NCBI RefSeq assembly: GCF_004343505.1
Contig: NZ_SLXU01000001.1
Span: 124,001 to 188,000 of the forward strand
Origin: Rhodovulum bhavnagarense
GTDB taxonomy: Bacteria; Pseudomonadota; Alphaproteobacteria; Rhodobacterales; Rhodobacteraceae
Direction: 5' to 3'
Length of the DNA stretch: 64,000 nucleotides
Made by a program: the position numbers and the translations under genes. The notes under the pieces were generated by a model, which was not told the origin of the DNA, ran no database searches, and saw only the letters and a program-made list of their open reading frames with translations. Positions 57,596 to 64,000 of the stretch are shown here, piece after piece. The first letter of the stretch is position 1. Every line of letters starts with the position of its first letter.

Positions 57596-59644
57596 TCAGC
57601 GCCACCACAGATATGCCTTTCCCGCCAGCAGGCCCTGCACCTTTGACAGCGCGCGCAATCCCGGTCCGGGGCGCGGCAGAGCGCCGCTTGCCAGGCGGTC
57701 GGCCACGATTTCCGCCGGGCAGGGGCGGCCGGTCACGGGGTCGCGATAGCGTGGATAGGCAATCAGAACCGCGTGAACCAGCGCCACCAGGTCGGGCCGT
57801 GCCGCGCGCCGGGCCGGGACCGGGGCCAGGTCGCGCGTCAATCCCCAGCCCGCGTAGAACGGCACACCAAGACAGGTGACAGGCACCCGCCGGATCAACG
57901 CCTCGAAGCCCAGGCCAGAGCACAGCGTCCAGACCTCGTCGACCTCGGCCAACAATTCCGGGGCCCCCGTGCCCTCGATCACCCGATCGGCCAGCCCTTG
58001 CAGGATCGCTGGATCGACGGTGCCGGGGCGCAGCCCCGCCTCGACATCGGGATGGGGCTTGTAAAGGATCACCGCCTTCGGGTTCTCTGCGCGGCAGCGT
58101 TCCAGCAGCGCGCGGTTGGTTCGTTCCGCCGGACAGCCCAGCTGGATCGCGGCGTCATCCTCGACCTGTCCGGGCACGAGAATACGGTGCCCCTCCGGCA
58201 ATGGGGGGGGCGAGGCGCCGCCAAGGTTATATTTCGACAGCCCCGCCTCGCAAAGTCGCGCGATCAGCCGCTCGGCGCGCAGCCGCTCGGCCTGGGGCAG
58301 GGCACATGCGGCAGCGATCAGCCTCTCCAGCCGATTTTCGCGCGCCGGGTCGTAGCAAAGCCCCAGGTCGTCGGCAACCAGCGATAGCGGGGCCACCAGC
58401 GCGGCCCCGAGGCCCCGCGAGCGCAAGAACCCGTCCTCGACCCGCACCGTGCCCGGCGGCGCCGCTGCCGCACCCCAGACCATCGCCCGGCGGCCAGTCG
58501 CCGCCGCGCGCGCCGCCGCACTGTCCGCATCGGGGGCAAAGCGGACCGCCCGCTGCCCGCCGAAAAACCCCTGCACCGCGCCGCGTTTCCAAAGCCTCAT
58601 GCCGGCGGCCACCCAGCCCGCACGGTCCTCGCGCCAGGCGCGGGTCTCGGCTTCAAGTGTCGCAAGCGCATCTTCCAGGGGGCACAGCCGGTCGCGAAAC
58701 GGATCGTACCAGGTGGGGGCGAGGATCATCGCGCCTGCGAAAAGCTGGGCACGGGTCAGGCGGCGAACGCGCCGGGGCGGGGGGGTTTCGTCCTGGCTGA
58801 GCCCCCAGCCGGCATAGAAAGGCTGGCCAAAAACGCGGGGACGATGTCCGGCCAGGATGGCCTCGAAACCCATCTGCGAGGACACGGTATATACCGCGAC
58901 AGCCCCCTCCAGAAGCGCCCAGGGCGAGACCGGGTCGGTCACAAGGCGCACCGTACCGCCCGCATCATCGCTGCTGAAATGGCCGGGGCGCAGACCATGG
59001 GCGGTTTCGGGATGGGTCTTGATCAGGATTTCCGCGCCCGGATTCTCGATCCGGGCAAAGGCCAGCATCTCGTGAAAGGTCGCCCGCGTGGCCCCGCTGG
59101 CCGTGACCGCGGCATCGCCCGCGCTCTGGTCCACAACGAGGACGTAACCGGGGGACGGGACGGGGGTTTCCGGCACAAAACCGGTGTATTTCGTCAAGTG
59201 TCCGGCCCTGATCCGGGTGATCGCGTCGCGGGCACGGTTCAAGAGCGCGGTATCGTCCAGCGAGTGTCCGGCCAGTATGCTTTCCAGCGCAGACGGTCGG
59301 GAGGGGTCGAAATGCACGCCCTGCCCATCCAGCATCAGGCCAAGCGGCGGCGCGGCGCCGCGCGCGCGCCCCGGCAAGACCGAGCGCAGGAAGGCATCCT
59401 CGACCCGCAGAACCCCCGCCCCCCGCGCGCGGGCCACGCGCAGTCCCCGCGCGGCGGTGGGGCTGGCGCCCCAGATCCCGACCATGTCCTGGGAGGCGGG
59501 TAGACCAACGCGGATATCGTAACCGGCAAGTGTCAGGATACGCCGCAGCCGCGCATCACCCAGGAAACCGCCATTATAAACGAAAAGCCGCCGGGCTCGC
59601 GGGCGCCCGGCGGTTTCTGGCATGTCGTGGCCTGCCTCGGCCAT
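57596..59644 (-). CDS. kpsC: capsular polysaccharide beta-Kdo transferase KpsC-like
   Basis: A cytosolic, membrane-associated dual glycosyltransferase, 682 residues. Two similar Kdo-transferase modules (about 15-310 and 370-680) are visible as repeated blocks: VEDAFLRSVLPG versus VEDGFLRSRGLG, and GQPFYAGWGLSQDE versus GVPFYAGWGLTRDL. KpsC and KpsS add the Kdo linker to the lipid that anchors capsule. ATG 59644 lies 7 bp after the kpsD-like stop; an upstream start at 59674 is possible. It is the last of three minus-strand genes (kpsS, kpsD-like, kpsC). KpsMTE genes are not in the window. Confidence 0.9.
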   Translation of the reverse strand: MAEAGHDMPETAGRPRARRLFVYNGGFLGDARLRRILTLAGYDIRVGLPASQDMVGIWGASPTAARGLRVARARGAGVLRVEDAFLRSVLPGRARGAAPPLGLMLDGQGVHFDPSRPSALESILAGHSLDDTALLNRARDAITRIRAGHLTKYTGFVPETPVPSPGYVLVVDQSAGDAAVTASGATRATFHEMLAFARIENPGAEILIKTHPETAHGLRPGHFSSDDAGGTVRLVTDPVSPWALLEGAVAVYTVSSQMGFEAILAGHRPRVFGQPFYAGWGLSQDETPPPRRVRRLTRAQLFAGAMILAPTWYDPFRDRLCPLEDALATLEAETRAWREDRAGWVAAGMRLWKRGAVQGFFGGQRAVRFAPDADSAAARAAATGRRAMVWGAAAAPPGTVRVEDGFLRSRGLGAALVAPLSLVADDLGLCYDPARENRLERLIAAACALPQAERLRAERLIARLCEAGLSKYNLGGASPPPLPEGHRILVPGQVEDDAAIQLGCPAERTNRALLERCRAENPKAVILYKPHPDVEAGLRPGTVDPAILQGLADRVIEGTGAPELLAEVDEVWTLCSGLGFEALIRRVPVTCLGVPFYAGWGLTRDLAPVPARRAARPDLVALVHAVLIAYPRYRDPVTGRPCPAEIVADRLASGALPRPGPGLRALSKVQGLLAGKAYLWWR

Positions 59645-59651
59645 ATCGCGG

Positions 59652-60776
59652 TCAGTTTCCGCCCAGGCTTGCAACCGAGTTGGCCGAGGCCGCGGTGCCG
59701 GTGATTGCAGAAAGTGTTTTTTGCCATTGTACGAAGGGCGCCTCGGTCACGTAGACCGTGTCGCCATCGCGGATGGCGAAATCTCGGGCAAGGAACATCC
59801 CGTTAGGTTCGGTCAGGTCGAGAACGTAGGCAAAGCGCTGTGCCCCGACGAGGTCTTCGCGGCCGAGCACGAGGTTGGCGATTTCCTCGGGTTCGTTGCG
59901 CAGGACGAAAACGCCGGTGGGATCGGCAAGGTTGGTCGACAGTCCGCCGACCTGGGCAATGGCCTCGATCGCCGACAAGGTCGTGGTCTCGAATCTCACC
60001 CGGCTTTGGGCGCCAGTCGCGCCCAGCGCGGTAAATGCGCGGGTGTCTGCCTCGACGAGGATCTTGTCGCCATCGCGCAATGCGATGTCCAGTTGCGGAT
60101 GATCATATAGATCCTGGAACCAGATTTCACCCCGTTGCGCGCCGCGAATCACGGTGATGCGGGCAATCTCGGGTGCGATGGCGACGCCGCCCGCGGTGGC
60201 CAGCATCGTGGCCAGCGTCCGGTTTGGCCGCTCGATCGGGTAGATTCCCTGGCCGCTGACAGCACCCACAACCGACACGGCTGCGCCGTTTCCGGCCAGT
60301 CGCCGTACCACGACCTGCGGATCGGGGGTCTGCGCGTCCAGCTTTTCGGTGATGATCTGGCGCAGCCGGTCGGGCGTGTTGCCCGCCGCCCGCACGCGCC
60401 CCGCATAGGGAATGAAGATGAAACCCGCGCCGTCGACCTGCACCTGTTCCAGGACTGCGGCGTTCATGCCTTGGCCGGCAAGCAGCCCGTCATCGACGTT
60501 TTCATAGATCGTCAGGCCCAGGGTGTCGCCGGGCCGGATCGTGTCCGACCCGATCAGCCCGGCATTCCTGAAAGCGTCTGAAAAGCCGACCGCCGGTACG
60601 ATCGAGGTTGCCCGCGTGACGCGGTCATTGACGCTGATGACAAAGGCATCGCCTTGTTTCTGCACCGAACCCTGGAAGATTTCGCGCTTGTTCGGGCCCG
60701 AGCGCGGCAGGCCACATGCGGCCACGGTCGCAACGAGGGCGAACAGGGCAATCATCCGCGCCCCACGGGATGTCAT
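59652..60776 (-). CDS. outer-membrane polysaccharide export lipoprotein (Wza/KpsD-like)
   Basis: A 374-residue lipoprotein. MTSRGARMIALFALVATVAAC ends in a lipobox with the lipidated Cys at residue 21. A Poly_export domain (IRPGDTLGLTIYENVDDGLL) is followed by SLBB domains, as in Wza. It is predicted to form a periplasm-spanning channel for capsule export. ATG 60776 follows GGTGA; a GTG at 60785 could add three residues. It lies between kpsS and kpsC. It is shorter than E. coli KpsD and more Wza-like. Confidence 0.88.
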   Translation of the reverse strand: MTSRGARMIALFALVATVAACGLPRSGPNKREIFQGSVQKQGDAFVISVNDRVTRATSIVPAVGFSDAFRNAGLIGSDTIRPGDTLGLTIYENVDDGLLAGQGMNAAVLEQVQVDGAGFIFIPYAGRVRAAGNTPDRLRQIITEKLDAQTPDPQVVVRRLAGNGAAVSVVGAVSGQGIYPIERPNRTLATMLATAGGVAIAPEIARITVIRGAQRGEIWFQDLYDHPQLDIALRDGDKILVEADTRAFTALGATGAQSRVRFETTTLSAIEAIAQVGGLSTNLADPTGVFVLRNEPEEIANLVLGREDLVGAQRFAYVLDLTEPNGMFLARDFAIRDGDTVYVTEAPFVQWQKTLSAITGTAASANSVASLGGN

Positions 60777-60883
60777 GAGTTTCACCGCTCGGTATCCTTG
60801 CTCTTGCTTGTAACTGCCTCGGATATTTTGGGGTAACACTACAGAATCGCGCCGCGAAAAACCAGTCAAATGGCTCGGGGCCG

Positions 60884-62176
60884 CTATTGGGCCAATCGCA
60901 GGTGTTGCGCTGCTGCGTCGTCGGGCCGGGTGCGTGCGTCGTAGGGATCGGAGGGCGCCAGAACCATGTCGACAATCCGGCGCATGAGCTGCGCGCGCCC
61001 GCGGCGTGAATAGAAACCGCCCGGAACCTGGCTGGTCTCAAGCAGGAAACGGCGGAACACCGCATAGGCGGCGGCATCGGGTCTTTGCGGAGCCGCGAAG
61101 AACTGCGCCAGCGGCTGAGGCGAGACAAGCTCTGGCTTGGCGTAGACCGCCGCGCCAAGCGCCCTGAGCGGCAGGCCACGCCAGAGCGCCTGTTGCCCGG
61201 CGGTCGAGTTGACCGTCACGGCACTGCTCGCCGCATCCAGAAGGCGCGCAAGCTTGCCCCCTCGAACATAGTGGACGCGCCCCGCGATCCCGTGGCGCCG
61301 TGCCAGCCGCGCGATCACGCTACGCTGGGGGCTGCGCCCGTCCTCCAGCGGGTGGGCCTTGAATACCAGGTGGTGGTGTGCGGGCGCCCCGCAGGCAAAC
61401 CCTTCGACACAGAGCGACAGGAAATCCTCCATCGTTTCGAACGGCCCGTGGTGGCGAAAGCTGGCGTCATGGGCCAGTTGCAGCAGGACCAGGTGATAGG
61501 GAAACCCGCCCGCCTGTATCACCCGCGTGGCGGCAAACCGTTCGACCGTATGCAGCGGCAAAAGGGCAAGCCGCCGCAAGTACAGCGCGAATTCTCGTCG
61601 GACGGTCAGGCCGCGATGGGGTTGGAAATGTGGATAGCGTCGGTTCAGCGCCAGAACGAACCAATGGTAAAGTGCGCCGTAAAGGATGTGCTCGCGCATG
61701 TCGCCCCAATGGGCCGGAGCTTCGACTGGCGGTACGGTTTCATCCGCCAGGCGCGCGCGCAGGTCGGCAATCTCCATCTCCATCAACCGGGAATGCCCGT
61801 TGGCCCCGCCGCGTTCATAGGTGACCCAGTAGGGGCGCAGGTAACCTTCCTCGAAGATATGTACGCGCAGGCCCGCCGCATGGGCCGCGTCGATGGCGGT
61901 GGCGTGATGCGGGCGTGTGTCTCCGTATAGGGCCAGGTCGGTGATTTGCCTGTCGGCCATGAGCGCGGCGCATGTGGACGGCCAGGCCGCCTGCGGCCCG
62001 TCAAAGCGGATCAGCCGCGCGCGGTCGGACCAGAACACCTCGTCGCCGCGATTGAAGGCCACATGCCATGTCTCGGCGCCCGCCGCCGCCAGCCCCCCGG
62101 CGAGCCGGTCAAAGAACGGGCCGTGTGGCCCCTGGAGAAAAAGAAAGCGCCGGTACTTGCCCAAAACTTGTCCCAT
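60884..62176 (-). CDS. kpsS: capsular polysaccharide Kdo transferase KpsS-like
   Basis: A glycosyltransferase of 430 residues. RRFLFLQGPHGPFFDRLAGG, HIFEEGYLRPYWVTYERGG and LVFKAHPLEDGRSP are family blocks; KLARLLDAASSAVTVNSTAGQ carries the N-S-T-A-G motif of Kdo-transferase family proteins. KpsS starts the Kdo linker at the base of the capsule polymer. ATG 62176 (or GTG 62179) begins the domain; the frame to 62236 is unsupported. It lies upstream of the kpsD-like and kpsC genes, all on the minus strand, with about 107 bp before the next gene. Confidence 0.9.
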   Translation of the reverse strand: MGQVLGKYRRFLFLQGPHGPFFDRLAGGLAAAGAETWHVAFNRGDEVFWSDRARLIRFDGPQAAWPSTCAALMADRQITDLALYGDTRPHHATAIDAAHAAGLRVHIFEEGYLRPYWVTYERGGANGHSRLMEMEIADLRARLADETVPPVEAPAHWGDMREHILYGALYHWFVLALNRRYPHFQPHRGLTVRREFALYLRRLALLPLHTVERFAATRVIQAGGFPYHLVLLQLAHDASFRHHGPFETMEDFLSLCVEGFACGAPAHHHLVFKAHPLEDGRSPQRSVIARLARRHGIAGRVHYVRGGKLARLLDAASSAVTVNSTAGQQALWRGLPLRALGAAVYAKPELVSPQPLAQFFAAPQRPDAAAYAVFRRFLLETSQVPGGFYSRRGRAQLMRRIVDMVLAPSDPYDARTRPDDAAAQHLRLAQ

Positions 62177-62358
62177 CACACCATATGGCGCCAACTTTTG
62201 CGCGCGTGAAAGCCCAGTTTGCGCGGGCGCTGGCAATTCGGTGTCGTTTTGCCATGGATCATGGGCCTTGGCAGGGCGGCTTTAGGGCGCGTCTGCGGCT
62301 TGCCCTTCGGTCGCGCAAGGTCTAGGTCAGGCTCCATCACGCCCAAGGAGGCCGCGCC

Positions 62359-62964
62359 ATGTTCACAGGTATCATCACCGGTATCGGCACCGTTCGCACC
62401 CTGACCCAAAAAGGCGACCTGACCGCGCGGATCGCCTGCGACTACGCGCCCGAGAGTATCGATATTGGCGCCTCGATCGCCTGTGACGGGGTCTGCCTGA
62501 CCGTGATCGACCGCGGCAGCGACGGACAAGGCGGCTGGTTCGAGGTTTCCGTGTCCGGTGAGACGGTGTCGAAGACGACTCTGGGTGGGTGGCAACCGGG
62601 CGCGCGGCTCAACCTTGAACGCGCCCTTAAGGTCGGGGACGAACTGGGCGGTCATATCGTATCGGGACATGTTGACGGCGTCGCCGAGATCACCGCGATG
62701 GCCCAGGAGGGCGACAGCACTCGCATCACCTTTCGCGCGCCGGACGAATTGGCGAAATTTATCGCGCCAAAGGGTTCGGTTGCGCTCAACGGCGTCTCGC
62801 TGACGGTCAACGAGGTCGAGGGGCCGTGTTTCGGGGTGAATTTCATTCCTCACACCAAGCAGGCGACGACTTTTGGCGGGGCGGCCGTCGGCGACAAGGT
62901 CAACCTTGAGATCGACACGCTGGCCCGCTATGTCGCGCGCCTGCAAGACTGGAACGCGGCATGA
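62359..62964 (+). CDS. ribE: riboflavin synthase alpha subunit
   Basis: Dismutates two 6,7-dimethyl-8-ribityllumazine to riboflavin. 201 residues. The MFTGIITGIGTVRTL N-terminus, CDGVCLTVID and GVSLTVNEVEG reflect the two tandem lumazine-binding domains. A strong AAGGAGG site precedes ATG 62359. It overlaps the next gene by 4 bp (ATGA). No FMN riboswitch consensus was found upstream. Confidence 0.96.
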   Translation: MFTGIITGIGTVRTLTQKGDLTARIACDYAPESIDIGASIACDGVCLTVIDRGSDGQGGWFEVSVSGETVSKTTLGGWQPGARLNLERALKVGDELGGHIVSGHVDGVAEITAMAQEGDSTRITFRAPDELAKFIAPKGSVALNGVSLTVNEVEGPCFGVNFIPHTKQATTFGGAAVGDKVNLEIDTLARYVARLQDWNAA

Positions 62965-64000
62965 GCGACGAGCATTACAAAGACGCCATATCCTCGATCG
63001 AGGAAATCATCGAGGATGCCCGCAACGGACGGATGTTCATCCTCGTCGATCATGAGGATCGTGAGAACGAGGGCGACCTCGTGATCCCCGCGCAGATGGC
63101 CACGCCCGAAGCGATCAATTTCATGGCGACCCACGGGCGCGGGTTGATCTGTCTCAGTCTTCCCGGTGAACGGGTGGACGCGCTGGGCCTGCCCTTGATG
63201 GCCTCGACCAATTCCTCGCGCCACGAGACAGCCTTTACCGTGTCGATCGAGGCGCGCGAGGGCGTTACCACCGGTATATCGGCCCATGACCGTGCGCGAA
63301 CCGTGGCGGTTGCGATCGATGCGGGCAAGGGCGCGGGCGATATCGCCACGCCCGGCCATATCTTTCCGCTGCGTGCCCGCGACGGCGGTGTGCTGGTGCG
63401 CGCGGGCCATACCGAGGCGGCAGTCGATGTCGCGCGTCTGGCGGGGCTAAACCCGTCGGGCGTCATCTGCGAGATCATGAACGAGGACGGCACGATGGCG
63501 CGGCTGCCTGACCTCGTTGGCTTTGCCCAGCGTCACGGGCTCAAGATCGGGACGATTTCCGACCTGATCGGCTATCGCCGGCGCCACGACAACCTCGTGA
63601 ACGAAAGTGCGGTTCGGCCCGTGAGTTCGGCCTATGGCGGCGACTGGCTGATGCGGATTTATACCGACGAGACGCAGGGCGCAGAGCACGTCGTGCTGAC
63701 CAAGGGCGATATCTCTACGCCAGAGCCCGTTCTGGTTAGGATGCACGCACTGGACCCCTTGCAGGATGTTCTGGGTCTCGGCCCCCATGGACCCTGCGAG
63801 TTGGGCCGCGCGATGGATATCATCGCGGCCGAGGGGCGTGGCGCGGTGGTGCTATTGCGCGATACCACGATGAAGCTGATCCACGACGCTGCCGTCTCGC
63901 CGCAGACGCTGCGGCAATACGGGCTTGGCGCGCAGATCCTTGCCGCGCTGGGCCTGCACAAGCTGATCCTGCTGACCAATTCTCCCCTGCCCAAGGTCAT
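62961..64000 (+). CDS. ribB: 3,4-dihydroxy-2-butanone-4-phosphate synthase with degenerate RibA-like tail (partial)
   Basis: Makes the four-carbon precursor of riboflavin from ribulose-5-phosphate. The N-terminal domain has VDHEDRENEGDL (E32, D33, E35 and E37 region), THGRGLICL and the late HTEAAVDVARL, all required for RibB. Residues about 215 onwards resemble GTP cyclohydrolase II, but the zinc-binding Cys triplet is absent: the aligned block reads RMHALDPLQDVLG without Cys pairs, so GTP hydrolysis by this tail is unlikely. The frame is open to the end of the window. It overlaps ribE. Confidence 0.92.
   Translation, partial: MSDEHYKDAISSIEEIIEDARNGRMFILVDHEDRENEGDLVIPAQMATPEAINFMATHGRGLICLSLPGERVDALGLPLMASTNSSRHETAFTVSIEAREGVTTGISAHDRARTVAVAIDAGKGAGDIATPGHIFPLRARDGGVLVRAGHTEAAVDVARLAGLNPSGVICEIMNEDGTMARLPDLVGFAQRHGLKIGTISDLIGYRRRHDNLVNESAVRPVSSAYGGDWLMRIYTDETQGAEHVVLTKGDISTPEPVLVRMHALDPLQDVLGLGPHGPCELGRAMDIIAAEGRGAVVLLRDTTMKLIHDAAVSPQTLRQYGLGAQILAALGLHKLILLTNSPLPKV

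Noticed and set aside
57596-59644. Second LPS Kdo transferase
   Set aside because: The two-module layout and FYAGWGL blocks are of KpsC, unlike WaaA at 13347.
62177-62358. FMN riboswitch ahead of ribE
   Set aside because: The conserved AGGGGCA / GAGAGGG-type blocks of the RFN element were not found in this leader.

Overview
The window is a chromosomal segment of a GC-rich alphaproteobacterium, most likely a member of the Rhodobacteraceae (Roseobacter/Rhodobacter group). Supporting signs are the macromolecular-synthesis pair dnaG-rpoD, nrdR-ribD beside ribE-ribB with a degenerate RibA-like tail, a group-2 Mrp antiporter operon with a fused A/B subunit, Tad-type pseudopilin genes, and FnrL-type TTGAC/T-N4-GTCAA boxes. 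No rRNA, tRNA, CRISPR array, insertion sequence or prophage was recognised. Coding density is high, and start codons include several GTG and TTG.

Layout. 1-7.2 kb: end of an upstream gene, an RND efflux pump, a DsbD-like periplasmic protein, YqgE, MTA phosphorylase, a flavin reductase and a GNAT acetyltransferase. 7.3-13.3 kb: ptsP-lysC, a DUF1178 protein, a secreted glutathione peroxidase, thpR and a small hypothetical gene. 13.3-16 kb: Kdo transferase (waaA) and a di-haem cytochrome c peroxidase with an Fnr box. 16-22 kb: the minus-strand mrpA'CDEFG operon. 22-28 kb: NnrS, a DUF808 membrane protein, a type-II NADH dehydrogenase fused to a cyclic-nucleotide-binding domain, two cold-shock genes on either side of a small secreted protein, and an ArsC/Spx-like protein. 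28-39.4 kb: housekeeping genes thrS, valS, rlmJ, pyrG, secG and purA with small neighbours. 39.4-44.9 kb: a large low-complexity conserved protein, thiamine pyrophosphokinase, a DMT exporter, a [2Fe-2S] ferredoxin, an unfamiliar three-repeat protein (43817-44182) and a small membrane protein. 44.9-47.9 kb: a three-gene TadG/TadE-like operon. 48.1-52.2 kb: dnaG and rpoD. 52.2-55.4 kb: an AT-richer membrane-protein gene ending in a palindromic repeat, then ubiT-ubiU-ubiV behind a perfect Fnr box. 55.5-64 kb: YjbQ, nrdR, ribD, a capsule cassette (kpsS, kpsD-like, kpsC on the minus strand), then ribE-ribB, which runs off the window end.

Functional themes. Two Fnr-type sites link cytochrome c peroxidase and O2-independent ubiquinone synthesis to low-oxygen growth; NnrS (nitric-oxide related) and NDH-2 fit a respiratory theme. 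Mrp antiporter, capsule and Tad components suggest a salt-exposed, surface-associated lifestyle. This is inference from gene content.

The most unusual items are the repeat protein with three PTP-x-S-x-x-MNWPLL cores, an apparent loss of one Fe-S cysteine in UbiU, the NDH-2/cNMP-domain fusion, the capsule cassette inside the riboflavin gene neighbourhood, and a palindromic repeat that supplies the stop codon of the gene after rpoD. Start sites were chosen from ribosome-binding-site placement, family length and signal peptides; where uncertain this is stated.
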